64,000 nucleotides of DNA from Rhynchopus sp. YZ270_cl-10 (GCA_964035575.1 OZ037894.1:496001-560000), one strand, 5' to 3'. Shown: positions 1-10,936, numbered from the stretch's first letter. Notes: generated by a model from the letters alone, not told the origin. Made by a program: numbers and translations.

Positions 1-563
1 TATTTTCGGTTAGGTTCTCCAGCGAATCCTGGAAGGCGGAAATGGGGTTCGCAAGCGGTTGCGTATGTCTTGCTGCAGTTGATCCCGCCACTCTCGGCAG
101 GGTCTTCCGACCCTTCGCCCGGCCTGGCAGCGTCAACTGCACCAGACACCGCCGCACCGTCCTTCCCGGACCCTACCCCAACCCCTACTAAAGGCGAAAA
201 GGAGCTTTTCACGGGTGTCACTGTGCTTGCTATCACGACCTTTCTGCTGCTGTGTTTGGGTCTCTTTTGGGTGCGACGTACTTCGCTTGCGAGAGCAGCT
301 CGGCGGGCAACAGCGCCAGATCGATTCAAAGAGCGTGTGGGGAACATCCACACCCTGCACAGCCTTCACTCCGTTAACAAACCGCCTGTGGTGTACGATG
401 AGAACCCTGGAAGTGCCCTGGAAGTGGCGCCAAGCGATGTGACGTTGTGTGTTTCGATTGACTTTGAGAACAACTCTGAGGGGAGTGAGGATGGCGCAGT
501 GTCGAGCGATGCGTTGAACGATAGTACGCATACGGCGCCGGCGTGTGAGGGGCAAGGGCAAGG

Positions 564-609
<46 letters not shown>

Positions 610-930
610 GCTGCGACCACAGGGCTATCTGTTGCTCTCGCGTCGTCCCAGAAAGGAGGACGCAGAACATACAGACAACGGATGCTTCTATTGGCAGCAC
701 AGAAAAATGAGTTTGCCACCCAGCGTGGCAGCACCACTATAGTACGGTTTGAGGGTGGTTCTGGTGCTGCTGGTGCTGCTCCTGGTGGTGGTGGTGGTAG
801 TGGTGGCAATGAAAACGCAGCTGCCGATGCCGACTCCGAGCCCGACAATGACGAGGCCGCAAGCGACTGTTCCCTCAGCCCCCGTGGGAGAGGTGGGTTC
901 AACGGTCCGGGGCTGGACAATCTTGAGTGA
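1..930 (+). CDS. C-terminal end of a single-pass membrane protein (5' end outside the window)
   Basis: The reading frame is open from base 1, so the gene begins upstream; 309 codons plus a TGA stop lie here. In order: a Pro/Ser/Thr-rich stalk, one strong membrane segment at about residues 69-91 of this fragment (LFTGVTVLAITTFLLLCLGL then FW), a basic stop-transfer WVRR, and a cytoplasmic tail of about 215 residues. The tail holds an acidic stretch (NNSEGSEDG), a Gln-Thr repeat encoded by a CAGACG microsatellite (about 553-610), a Gly/Ala-rich run and an acidic NENAAADADSEPDNDEA segment. This is the layout of a type I surface protein tail; the ectodomain that would identify it is missing. No family is recognised. 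Codon-level GC is well above that of the flanks. Confidence 0.6.
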
Positions 931-1360
931 AGCATGGGGGGTTTTTTTCCTGTTATTGAGTTTGAGTGGCGTTCTGTAAACTATATTTTTTTTTGGAAAA
1001 AAAGGGGGGGTTGGCGATTTACGTCCTTCGCCTTTCCTGCCGAATGTTTTTGGACAGACCCTAAGTGTACCCCAAAAGGTGGGTTCTTAGGCGATTATCG
1101 ATAGGGGGTGTGTTGTTGTGTCGTGTATTACCTCCTTCTTGGGCCTCGCTTTTTATTTTATTTTGTTGTATTTTATTTATAAACTTTTCTTTATTTTACG
1201 ATTACCTAGCGAGGCGGGTGGAACGTTTCTTGGCACGTAGGCCTACAACGCCTTTCCTTCTGCTGTCGCGTACTGCGGTATCTTGTTGGTCTACGCAGCA
1301 GGGTTACACACTGGGGGACAGCAGCCCTGAATCTTGGACACCTTCTTTGGTCTCGCTTTT
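931..1360. other. Gene-free A/T-rich stretch
   Basis: No supported gene. It has homopolymer T and A runs, a short GGTGGGTTCTTAGGCGATTA sequence near 1078 with looser relatives near 39083 and 6368, and ends at the 9-bp target duplication of the next element. Confidence 0.5.
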
Positions 1361-1550
1361 TATTTTATTGGGATAAGGACAGTCTGGCCCACTACGTTTG
1401 ACTTTTGGACAGTATGGGCCCAACATGTTTCGATAAAGACAGTTCAGCCCCAAACGTTTGTAAAAAAGACAGTTCAGACCCAGGCAGCTGCACCCACCTG
1501 AGCCCAAAAATGCCACCCCTGAGTGGGTCTTGGCACGGCTATCACCGTGC

Positions 1551-1740
1551 GCTGGTCAGAGGTCTGACCAGGTATACCTGGTCAGATTTATGACCAGGTA
1601 CACCTGGTCAGATCTGACCAGATACCTGGTCATCTGACCAGGTATACCTGGTCAGACCACCTGGTCATGACCAGGAAAACCTGGTCAGATGACCAGGTAT
1701 TTGGTCACATTTACCGGTACGTACCCAGGCGACCAGGTGA
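1551..1740. repeat. Dense field of TGACCAGGT/ACCTGGTCA palindromes
   Basis: At least a dozen copies of CTGGTCA/TGACCAG in both orientations are packed into under 200 bases, so many alternative hairpins are possible. It lies just inside the left TIR of the MULE-like element, where MULEs often carry subterminal repeats. Confidence 0.7.
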
Positions 1741-1742
1741 CC

Positions 1743-2335
1743 AGGTACCCAGGTACACGGTACACTGGTGTACAAGGGAAAAAGTCGTGAAAGAGCAACC
1801 ACAGCTCCACATGACAAACACAAAAGTGTCCAATCACGTGGGGCATTCATGCACTGAGGAGATAATGATCCAACAATTTACAAGAAAGATTACTTAACCT
1901 ACTGCTGGAAGTTGCCAGGTCGTAGTAACACACAAAGTGTGCCTCCGTTCGGGAAGACCGGATATTCTAGAGACCAAAAAGGCCTCAAGAATATCTTCCG
2001 GTAGTCAAGGTATAACCGAGTGAACGGCCCAAGACCCCCGTGGAGAAGTTAAATGTTGTAATGCTATCAAGTACAAACTGCGACCACTGTCTTACCCTCC
2101 TCAATGCATGGTGGAAGATGTCTTTGACAACAAATATCCTGTACCCAGGTACCCATATTCCCAGACCCACGCAGTACCACGTCGCAGTACTACGCAACAG
2201 CACCAGACCCTGTCTTCGTGCACCTTAAGTACAACGCCGCAGACAGGCCAAACGTTGGACTCAGAGGAATACCTGCTGTGCAGTGTATCAAACATGAGAA
2301 CCAACTCCCAGAAACAAGGGGCGCCTTTTGGCGGG
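1743..2335. repeat. ~590-bp dispersed repeat, copy 1
   Basis: The segment from CAGGTACCCAGG through the CCAACTCCCAG region is nearly identical to 10145-10735 in the same orientation, with a handful of substitutions and short indels. All frames contain stops and no protein family is recognised. This copy is inside the MULE-like element; the other is not. Confidence 0.85.
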
Positions 2336-2387
2336 CGTTGTTGAGGGTGTTTGGGGTGCAAAGTTTTCCACAATTTTGATGCTAGAT

Positions 2388-3091
2388 ACCCTCATAGTAA
2401 AAATAATGTTTTTTCAAAAATAAATTAATAAAAAAATGACCCAAAAGTAACATTTTTTTTGTAACAATTTAATAAAATGTTTTATTCGTTTTTTTGCAGT
2501 TGGGCAAAAAGTAACAAATGTTACAACGTGGTGTGTTCCGGGGTATGGGATTTTACACATCTTCACACATCTTCACAACTCTTCACAACTATTCACAACT
2601 CTTCACAATTCTTCACAAAAATATGGCCAAAATTATGTTGTGAAAATTTGTGAAAAGTTGTGAAGAGTTGTGAAGATGTGTGAAGATGTGTAAAATCCCA
2701 TACCCCGGAACACACCACAACGAAAAAATAAAAAGCCCATGGTTGAAGCACGGGAGTACCATAGGGAACTGGGTTGCTGACCACACCATCCAGGCTGTAC
2801 CTCAATTTTTTTTTTGCCTGCGGCGCCATTTTCCCTTTTTTGCTCCGCAAAAAAGGGTTCGTAGAGTGACTCTGTGTAAAAAGCTAGATTTTTACACCAT
2901 GGGTTTCCGCGCTGTATGCTTTATTAGCCCCCCCAGTAACATTTTTGTTACGCCTGCGGCGTAACAAAATGTTACAAAAAAATAAAATCCAAAAAATGAA
3001 AAAAGTAACAAAATGCAAAAATGTTATAAAAAAAATAAAAATCGCCGAAATAATTTATTTGTAACAATAACATAATTTATACTATGAGGGT
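2388..3091. mobile_element. Nested TIR element with 4-bp AGAT duplication
   Basis: TIRs ACCCTCATAGTA...ATG at 2388 and the reverse complement ending at 3091, bordered by AGAT at 2384-2387 and 3092-3095. The interior is A/T-rich with many AACATTTTT/GTAACA words and contains the inverted repeat at 2528-2718. It inserted into the MULE-like element. Confidence 0.6.
2528..2718. repeat. Near-perfect inverted repeat with TTCACAAC units
   Basis: The arms begin GTGGTGTGTTCCGGGGTATG and run through repeated CTTCACAAC/GTTGTGAAG units to a short centre. A diverged left end of the same family (GGTGTTCCGGGGTATGG) occurs at about 16575, and its right-end sequence (GTGGCGTTGTGAACTGTTGT) at about 16730 and 20411. 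Confidence 0.75.
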
Positions 3092-3529
3092 AGATGTTAT
3101 AACAAAGAGAATTCAGAACAAAACAACACCCTGCCCCATACACACTAAATTGTCATACTACAAGAGCATGCCTGGGCCAAAATTGTTGTGATCCAAATGA
3201 GTAAGGCCACCAACAAAGTCTTTTGGACTTTTTTGTTGCGTCGACTCTGGCAATTGGGGTACGTGTACGTGTACCTGCGTATCTGGGTGCCTGGGCACCC
3301 CAGTGCCAGATTCAGTGGGGGGTACCCCCGCGAACACGCCTCCACCAGAAACCCGCAAACCCTCCCTACCGCTGCCTGGGTCTGAACTGTCTTTTTTACA
3401 AACGTTTTGGGTCTGAACTGTCTTTTTTACAAACGTTTGGGGCTGAACTGTCTTTATCGAAACATGTTGGGCCCATACTGTCCAAAAGTCAAACGTAGTG
3501 GGCCAGACTGTCATTATCCCTATTTTATT

Positions 3530-5379
3530 TTTTGCAGTGAAATTGCTTGAGTGCTTCGCGTCACCCCTTTTCTTTGAGACCCCACATACCCCTTTGTTTT
3601 TTTTTCTTCTTTTTTACTGGCTGTGCCCTAACAGACCTTTGTGAAACTTTAGTGACGATGCTATATGCATTATTTGCTAAAGAGGAAAAAAAAAAAATAA
3701 ACGAGTCCACTTTGTTATCATAACCACAACAAACACAAACAAAAAAAGCAAGGGTACTTCTTTAGCACCCTCTGTACCTTCTTTTCATTAGAAAAAGAAT
3801 GTATATGAAACAATCTTCTTTTTTGTTGTGTTTCGATCTTCAGAAGCGTTTCGAAAGCAAGAAAAAAACGTTTTTTTGTTCTATTTTATTCAAAAATTGT
3901 GAAATACCCTTGTCGTCTAAGCGGCAGGGACACGATGTCCCTTACCTATGTTCTGGCAGCAAGCTTGGCTTCCTGCCTCTTCTTTTGAAAGAAGTGCGGT
4001 CCAAAACTACATTTCCCCCACCAAAAAAATGGCACCTCCTATGTGCTCACGATAACAATTATTTTCACAGCCCTTTCCATTGGATGAAAAAGATATTATT
4101 TTCCTCCGTTTTTGGATGCAATAAATATCTGCGCTGGAAATGCGCGTTACGTGTTCAAGGCACTTCTTCTCCCTTTCTCCCCAACCCCTGCTCACGTTTT
4201 GCGGTTTTTGTTGAAACGTTTGGTATTTTTTTATGTCTACACTGTCACGAGAGGGAGTATTTCAAGCCAAATTTTCTTTCTGTGGAGATGAGAGTAACCA
4301 GGGTCCAGGGAATCCACTGGATTTTGGGAACTTTCCTTTCCATCCGTTTGAAAATACTGTCCATTTTCCCCCCCTCCCACACCACAACATCTTTTAGTTG
4401 TCAGTACTAAAAAGATCGCGCTTTGGGCATACAAAAACGGAAAACAAAAGTATACTTTTGTAATCGTCTCTGTTTGATTTGACACTTTTCCCACCCTTTT
4501 GTTACGCCCGGATTTGAGCGCACAAACAAAGACCCAATTTCTTTCCCCCCCAACTTCTCTTCTCTCTTACCTTTGGTGACTGAGCGCGAGAATCTTAGGT
4601 TTTTCCCTTTCCCCCCCCCCCGCCCCTGCATTTACCCTTCCCCCGCCCGTGTTTTTACACACGGTTACTGCCTGCATTGCACTTACACCTGATTATTATT
4701 TTTCCTTTTTTTGCAATTGTTACCTGATTGTCTGTTTGCTACGTTATTTTGCTTATTTTGCTGTCCGCATTTTCAAAGTTCAAGCTTTGCTTTCATAGAA
4801 ACGTACTCTTTGATAGGCTAGAAATGAAGACCCTTCAATGAAGGGGGGAAAATGCAACGCGGAAAAGAAAAAGAAAACGAAAACAGAGAGAGAAAAAAAA
4901 ATGTCTGTTTTTTTGCCAACCTGCCGTGTGACCTGCGTGGAATTTGCCATTGACCACGAAAATTTTCCATAAGGGGTACGTTCTCCAGCCTTCCCCCACT
5001 ATTAGGGAGCAGGCCTTCACCTTCCCGCACCGTCTTGAACAAACTCCAGAACCAACGTGGGTGCAAATTCCTTGGGATCCGGAACCCATTTCCCCGCATC
5101 TGCCATCTCCTCCTCACGATGCCTCCGGTCCATTGGCGCGCGCGGACTTATAGACTACGACCGTCGCCCTCAAAAAAACCCCCCTCCAAACCCTCCAGAT
5201 ATTTAGAGGGCAACCCCCGTTCTTTTGTTCCCCCCCATCCTCCCCTTTTGTTTTTCTCTTCATATCTGTCCCCTGCGTTTATATCTTCTACACACATTAC
5301 CCCGGGGAATTCCCTCTCGCTTGTTTTCGCTGCTTTCTTAAATTCTAAAAAACTCTTCTCTATTTTGCCTTTTTTTCCA
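3530..5379. other. Gene-free stretch upstream of the first paralog
   Basis: No supported gene. It contains T-rich runs, a module B copy near 4236, and pyrimidine-rich DNA from about 5200 leading up to the ATG at 5380. An open frame continuing upstream of 5380 is low-complexity and lacks coding character. Confidence 0.4.
4236..4282 (+). repeat. Module B copy
   Basis: Carries ACTGTCACGAGAGGG followed by a shortened GTATTTCAAGCCAA. It is a member of the CACGAGAGGGCTTTGTATTT family. Confidence 0.6.
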
Positions 5380-6186
5380 ATGCGCGGTGTTACTTTCCTG
5401 GCTTTGATAGGTGCGGTGAGCGCGACGAACTTTACTGCGTGCACTGAGCATCAGAACTGCAGGGAGTTTGGTGATACGACGGCGACGTGCACGAGCGACC
5501 TTGCGTGCGCATGCACCTCGACCGATGATGATTCCGCTCTGTGCTACGGGTCGTTCAACGAGACCACCCTCGCCGTGACGTACGTCCTCAGATGGAACTA
5601 CGACTGTGCAACCTTCGCAGGCGACTCCTCCCTTGCCGACGCCATCCGCACCGCAGTCACCTCCACACAGACCACCTACTCCGAGAACGTCACGACCGAC
5701 ATCGTCACCAGCTTCACATGCGGCTCCCAGAACGCCCTCCTCGCCGTCACCGCTGAGGTTGCTGCACTCTCCACCCTTGGAGATGCCCTCACCACCAACA
5801 TCGACACCGCCCTCTCTGGCACCGGAATGGACGGAACCAGACTGTCCTCAACTATGACCACAGTCTCAAGCACAGCAACCTGCGATGCCCCCTCATACCC
5901 CGTGAAGACTCTTGTCTACTTGAGCAAGAACAACTGTGTGGCGGACACATGCTGGACTGGGTACAGCATTGTCGCCGATGAGGACACAGGATACGTCCGT
6001 ACCTGCCAGGCGGATGACGATGACGATGAGCTCAGTGACGGTGCGATTGCGGCTATCGTGGTTGGATCTGTCCTCCTGACAGTTGTCGTGATTGCGATTC
6101 TCGTCCTCGCTCGTTCTGGCCCTGCCACCCCTATGGCAAAGGAGGAGCCCGCAGATCTCCCCGAGGAGACTAAGGAAGAGGCATGA
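5380..6186 (+). CDS. Secreted/type I membrane protein, first of a paralogous pair
   Basis: A 268-residue protein. The ATG at 5380 is chosen because a clean signal peptide (MRGVTFLALIGAVSA) begins there after a pyrimidine tract; the frame is open upstream but does not look coding. The mature part starts with a small Cys-rich region (residues 21-55, C..H..C...C...C.C pattern), then a domain of about 120 residues containing YDC, SFTCGS and GTGMDGTRL, a second Cys cluster at about 186-209, an Asp-rich stretch (DDDDD), one membrane segment at about 221-244 and a short acidic tail. N-glycosylation sites NFT, NET and NVT fit an extracellular ectodomain. The protein at 9237-10031 shares the whole layout and several motifs. 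Family unknown; probably a surface or endomembrane protein. AATAAA at 6265 could be a polyadenylation signal. Confidence 0.8.
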   Translation: MRGVTFLALIGAVSATNFTACTEHQNCREFGDTTATCTSDLACACTSTDDDSALCYGSFNETTLAVTYVLRWNYDCATFAGDSSLADAIRTAVTSTQTTYSENVTTDIVTSFTCGSQNALLAVTAEVAALSTLGDALTTNIDTALSGTGMDGTRLSSTMTTVSSTATCDAPSYPVKTLVYLSKNNCVADTCWTGYSIVADEDTGYVRTCQADDDDDELSDGAIAAIVVGSVLLTVVVIAILVLARSGPATPMAKEEPADLPEETKEEA

Positions 6187-7441
6187 TCTTTCTAAAAAAT
6201 GAAGCTTTAGGAGGAAAAAAATGGATCCTAAGATTTCAAAAAAGAAGAAAATTTAAAAAGTGGCAATAAATCGTTCAAGTTTGGGAGGGGAGAGAACCTC
6301 TGGGTGGTTTTTTGTTCGAATTACAAAAAAATAAAAAGATAAAGCAGGCTGAAAGGTTTCTGCCCAAAGGGTAGGTTCTTAGACAGTTTTGTGTGTAAAT
6401 AAAAAACAAACTAAAAAAAATAAAAAGTGGTAAAAAAAAAAAGTAAAAAAAAAAATGGTAAAAAAAAAAAATGGGTAAAGGGGGGGAGAGGGGAGAGATT
6501 AAAAAAAACAGCAAAGATGCAAACGTTGTGTAGCTTTATTTTTATTTTATTTTCAACCGGATACGAATTTTACATAGAAGAAGTTCCCCCACTTTCGTGC
6601 TTTTTAAAATAAATTGAGGGGTTTGTGAGGGGGGGGGTGAAACATGGTTGTTTTTTTTTCATCAGCTTTCTTTCTTTGAGTTGTCTGAGTACAGTGAGGC
6701 TGGGATCTTATAAATTGGCTCTACTTTTTTTTTCCTTTTTCCTTTTTTTCCCCCCCTCAGACCTCTCTTAAAATGGGGTTTTGAAGGTAGTTGTGTTCCC
6801 CCTGAGAGAGGTTTGTGTATTAATTAACTTTACCGTATCCTTTTGGGGTTTTATTGGTGACTAAGCACAGAGAGAGCTTAGGATCATCTTATAAACTTTT
6901 CGTTGTTTTTTTTTTTCGATTCACTTTCAAGGAATGTCGGCCTTCTGGGCAGACTCACTTGGAAATTTTGATGTGATGGTGGTGATAGGAGGAAATGGGA
7001 TAACTGCATTGCACCATTTCCCACCACCTGGAAGATTTCCTTTTTTTTTAAGGGGTGGGGAGCAAGGAATCCAACCGTTTAACACAGAGCAAAAGAAAAC
7101 AGCCTAACAAACGTACAGCAAAAGAAACGCCTCTAAAAAAAAAATAGCAGTTTTTTTTTTTTTTTAAAGCAAACAATGAAGAATGGGAGGGAAGGGAAAA
7201 TACTCCCCCTTTTTTTTTGGGTGACATTTGAGGATAAAACTCTTGGTTGGGTGATCTGTCGATACAACAACAGCAACAACAAAAAGGAATGTTTGTTCAA
7301 AAAAAAAAAAAAATGGAATTGTAAAACTGCACCCGTTTTCCCCCCCCCCATTCGCACATCTTTTTAACACAAAAATTAATGGTCCCCCCAGGCACCTCGC
7401 TAACTCAGGTGCACTGTACACGTGATCCGGGAGAGGGGGGG
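6187..7441. other. Gene-free stretch with one module A copy
   Basis: A/T homopolymers dominate. A module A copy at 6856-6905 (GGTGACTAAGC, then GCTTAGGATCATCTTATAAA) is the only structured unit seen. No supported gene. Confidence 0.4.
6856..6905 (+). repeat. Module A copy
   Basis: GGTGACTAAGC/GCTTAG stem with a longer purine-rich loop, followed by GATCATCTTATAAACTTTTC and a T tract. Confidence 0.75.
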
Positions 7442-8679
7442 GAGGGGGGGGGGGGGGGTAGGGGATACGACTCCAGCCATTTTGGCTGGGACCAAACGCA
7501 CGGAAAATTCATTTGGCATTATCTGGCCATCTCCAAGGCAACTGCGGGTGAAAAACACCCTCAGAGTGGGTCACAGGGGGCCTGTGGGTCGAAAAACGAC
7601 CCAGAAGCCACCCCAGAATACAAAAAAATGGAAAAAAATAGTGAAAAAACGGCTTTTTTCACGTTTTGGCCACTTTGGGCAAAATAGCGATTTTTCGAGA
7701 AAAAAATCAAAAACCGGGATATTTTTTGACATCACAAAGCCTCCTTTGGCACAAATATACCCCAAAAGTGGCCTGTGAGTCCATTCCAACCTGTTTTGGA
7801 CATATTTGACACTTTTGGAAGTGTTTTTTTGGTGTTTTTAGGTCAAAAAAATGCCCAAGACGTCCCCAAGACATCCCCAAGACACTTTGCACACCCCCTG
7901 TTACGGTCATATTTTTTTCGTTTTTTTGCCTGAAACCCCCAAAATACCCCTCCCGGACCCCACATAGTCCCGAATATCCATCACACACCCACTCAGAGTG
8001 AGTAGAAGCACCCCAAAAAAAATATTTTTTAAAGCCCTTCAACTTCAACATGGATGCTGCCGAAACTGAAGCACAATTTTAGGGCTTTAAAAAATATTTT
8101 TTTTGGGGTGCTTCTACTCACTCTGAGTGGGTGTGTGATGGATATTCGGGACTATGTGGGGTCCGGGAGGGGTATTTTGGGGGTTTCAGGCAAAAAAACG
8201 AAAAAAATATGACCGTAACAGGGGGTGTGCAAAGTGTCTTGGGGATGTCTTGGGGACGTCTTGGGCATTTTTTTGACCTAAAAACACCAAAAAAACACTT
8301 CCAAAAGTGTCAAATATGTCCAAAACAGGTTGGAATGGACTCACAGGCCACTTTTGGGGTATATTTGTGCCAAAGGAGGCTTTGTGATGTCAAAAAATAT
8401 CCCGGTTTTTGATTTTTTTCTCGAAAAATCGCTATTTTGCCCAAAGTGGCCAAAACGTGAAAAAAGCCGTTTTTTCACTATTTTTTTCCATTTTTTTGTA
8501 TTCTGGGGTGGCTTCTGGGTCGTTTTTCGACCCACAGGCCCCCTGTGACCCACTCTGAGGGTGTTTTTCACCCGCAGTTGCCTTGGAGATGGCCAGATAA
8601 TGCCAAATGAATTTTCCGTGCGTTTGGTCCCAGCCAAAATGGCTGGAGTCGTATCCCCTACCCCCCCCCCCCCCCCCCC
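7442..8679. mobile_element. 1.2-kb foldback element: indel-free palindrome
   Basis: The left arm 7459-8037 and right arm 8082-8660 are reverse complements; paired positions add up to 16119 at both ends, so there is no net indel over about 579 bp. Long translations of the two arms are identical, so substitutions are few or none. The loop is about 44 bp (8038-8081). The outer ends are a G run (7444-7458) and a C run (8661-8679) followed inward by TAGGGGATACG. Weaker inverted similarity (AGGCACCTCGCT) extends beyond to about 7390 and 8712. The arms read as long open frames in several phases, a by-product of composition. It separates the two paralogous membrane-protein genes. Confidence 0.85.
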
Positions 8680-8971
8680 ACTGTACACGTACCCCCCAGA
8701 AAGTAGCGAGGTGCCTGGGTCCCCCCCCCTTTTTTTTTGCTGGACTAATTTGTAAAAAAAATAAATGACAAAAAAAACAAAAAAAAACAACAAAAAAACA
8801 CACAGAAAACGAAGTGGAAATACAAAAAAAAAAAGTAACGACAACAAAAAAATTCCTCCTGTTGTTATTTTTGTTCGTTTTGTTTTATTATGTTCCTCAA
8901 CCTCCCTTGCCCTTCAGCTGTGCCTGGCCATGATGATACAGACTGAGCAAGAGTGGCAAGAGCTCAAGCAG

Positions 8972-9160
8972 AAGACCCTTGAATAAAGCAGATTGCAGAG
9001 CTACAAAGATAATCTCATACAAAGTAACGCGCCCTTCCTCTCCAACTCCACGTCTACAAAACTATCAAGCAAAATTAAACAGAGCACAAAGCACTTTCAA
9101 AACATACAAAAAACATTTTCAAAGACCCTTGAATAAAGCAGAATTGCAGAACTACAAAGA
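8972..9160 (+). repeat. Short direct repeats
   Basis: The segment GACCCTTGAATAAAGCAG followed by TTGCAGA.CTACAAAGA occurs at about 8975-9010 and again at 9123-9160, just upstream of the second paralog. Confidence 0.7.
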
Positions 9161-9236
9161 CTTCACAACCAAATGGTCTCTTTTTCACCCCCCCCTCCCT
9201 TTTCTTTCACCTCAGGCATAATATCCTCTTTTTAGG

Positions 9237-10031
9237 ATGATATTACGGGGTTTTGTGTTGATGGTGTTTGTTTACACATGCTGTGGCGCGAATATATCGA
9301 CATGCTCATCGAATGCAGACTGCCGTCTTTTTTCTTCCGATGCTGCAAACGAATGTGCGGCGGATGTCTGCGAATGCAGTGACAGCACCGACCTTTCAGA
9401 ATACTGCAGCGACGGCCTGAACATGACAGACACCTTCCCGGTTGCCTACACCTTTGCGTTTAACTTCCACTGCAGCGTCTTCTTCTCATCTGCTCCGCTC
9501 CAGGCTGCTCTTATCACTGCTATCTCCAAATCCTCTGAAGCTTCTATCCCGCTCACCACCTCCTTTACCTGCGGTTCTACCAACGCAATAGTGGTAGGGG
9601 ATGTTCCCTTAGGGAGGATTGTGGGGCTAGGAAAAGAGCTGGGTGTGGCATTGGATGGGGCGGTGGAGGGGACGGAGATGGAGGGGACGAGGATTGAGGG
9701 GGCGGTGCAGATGAGGGGGGTGGGGTGTGTGGTGGAGAGTCCAGTGGCAGCAGCGGTGAAGCTCTCGGCAGAGCCGAGACTGTGTGTTGCTACAGAATGT
9801 GAATCAGGGTATCAAGCAGCCCTGCGCCCACCGCAGTACGTTCTTGAGTGTGTCTCCCTCACCGCAAGCACCGACAACGATGACGACCTCTCCTCCCAAG
9901 CCCTCGCAGGGTTGATCCTCGGTGGTGTCTTTGCGCTTGCCCTCCTCTGTGGATGCTGCTGTTGTCTTCTCTGTGGGAATGGGTCGGGTAAGGCCTATAC
10001 AGTAGAAGGGGAGCAAGATATTACAGTTTGA
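9237..10031 (+). CDS. Secreted/type I membrane protein, second of a paralogous pair
   Basis: A 264-residue protein. The ATG at 9237 opens a signal peptide (MILRGFVLMVFVYTCCG). The order matches the protein at 5380-6186: Cys-rich start (residues 22-57), FHC, TSFTCGSTNA, a GTEMEGTR motif (matching GTGMDGTR), a second Cys cluster (C183, C188, C205), an acidic DNDDD stretch and a membrane segment at about 221-247. That segment ends in LCGCCCCLLCG, a Cys cluster typical of palmitoylated juxtamembrane regions (inference). The cytoplasmic tail is short. N-glycosylation sites NIS and NMT are present. The pair arose by duplication; a palindrome now lies between them. The family is not recognised. A CCTCAG and a TTTTTAG lie just 5' of the ATG, so a 5'-UTR intron is possible. 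Confidence 0.8.
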   Translation: MILRGFVLMVFVYTCCGANISTCSSNADCRLFSSDAANECAADVCECSDSTDLSEYCSDGLNMTDTFPVAYTFAFNFHCSVFFSSAPLQAALITAISKSSEASIPLTTSFTCGSTNAIVVGDVPLGRIVGLGKELGVALDGAVEGTEMEGTRIEGAVQMRGVGCVVESPVAAAVKLSAEPRLCVATECESGYQAALRPPQYVLECVSLTASTDNDDDLSSQALAGLILGGVFALALLCGCCCCLLCGNGSGKAYTVEGEQDITV

Positions 10032-10144
10032 AAAAATCTACAATTTTGTAAAGGGGTAATTATCATAACACCCCAGGATAAACTTTTTGGGTATTAGTTT
10101 TGGGTATTATCGTAAACTTTTTGGGTATTACCCAGGTTGGGTAG

Positions 10145-10735
10145 TACCCAGGTACCCGGTAGGTACCGGCACACTGGTGTACAAGGAAAAAAGTCGTGAA
10201 AGAGCAACCACAGCTCCACATGACAAACACAAAAGTGTCCAGTCACGTGGGGCATTCATGCACTGAGGAGATAATGATCCAACAATTTACAAGAAAGATT
10301 ACTTAACCTACTGCTGGAAGTTGCCAGGTCGTAGTAACACACAAAGTGTGCCTCCGTTCGGGAAGAGAGGAGTTATAGAGTCCTAAAAGGCCTCTGCCGC
10401 TAGTCAAGGTATAACCGAGTGAACGGCCCAAGACCCCCGTGGAGAAGTTAAATGTTGTAATGCTATCAAGTAGAAACTGCGACCACTGTCTTACCCTCCT
10501 CAATGCATGGTGGAAGATGTCTTTCACAACAAATATCCTGTACCCAGGTACCCATATTCCCAGACCCACGCAGTACCACGTCGCAGTACTACGCAAAATT
10601 TACCACCAGACCCTGTGTTCGTGCACCTTAAGTGCAACGCCGCAGACAGGCCAAACATGCGTTGGACTCAGAGGAATGCCCGCTGTGCAGGTATCAAACA
10701 TGAGAACCAACTCCCAGCAACAAGGGGGCAAAAAA
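10145..10735. repeat. ~590-bp dispersed repeat, copy 2
   Basis: Direct-orientation copy of 1743-2335. Differences are scattered substitutions plus small indels, for example after the ACTACGCAA word and near AACATGCGTTGG. No TIRs or target duplication are seen at its ends. Confidence 0.85.
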
Positions 10736-10936
10736 AAAAATTCCCCCCAAACCCACAAAACAAACGAAACCGAAACAACGAAAAAAAAAGACTGCATTTT
10801 TTTTGTTTTACTCTCCCCCTCTCCCTCTCCCTCCCTCCCCTCCCCTCCCATTCTTTTTGCTCCCTTCACACCTCCAACATACAGTACCCCTCCCTTCAAA
10901 ACCCCCCTTTAAAAAAAAACACATACCAAAAAAAAA

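Larger units (their letters stand above)
1370..3520. mobile_element. MULE-like TIR element, 2151 bp, with 9-bp target-site duplications
   Basis: The ends are long terminal inverted repeats: left 1370-1488, right 3371-3520, both starting GGGATAA and continuing GACAGTCTGGCCCACTACG. They match almost base for base; the right arm carries one extra internal unit (AACGTTTGTAAAAAAGACAG type). The flanks carry the identical 9-bp word TATTTTATT at 1361-1369 and 3521-3529. Long TIRs with a 9-bp duplication are the hallmark of Mutator-like (MULE) transposons. No transposase frame survives inside, so this copy is non-autonomous. It carries a CCAGGT palindrome field, one copy of a ~590-bp repeat and a nested TIR element. 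Confidence 0.8.

Noticed and set aside
5035-5379. Upstream extension of the first paralog's frame
   Set aside because: It is open but low-complexity and lies before a clean signal-peptide methionine at 5380.
7422-8847. Pairs of 90-170-residue frames around 7.4-8.8 kb
   Set aside because: The same peptides appear on both strands because the region is a palindrome; composition rather than coding explains their length.
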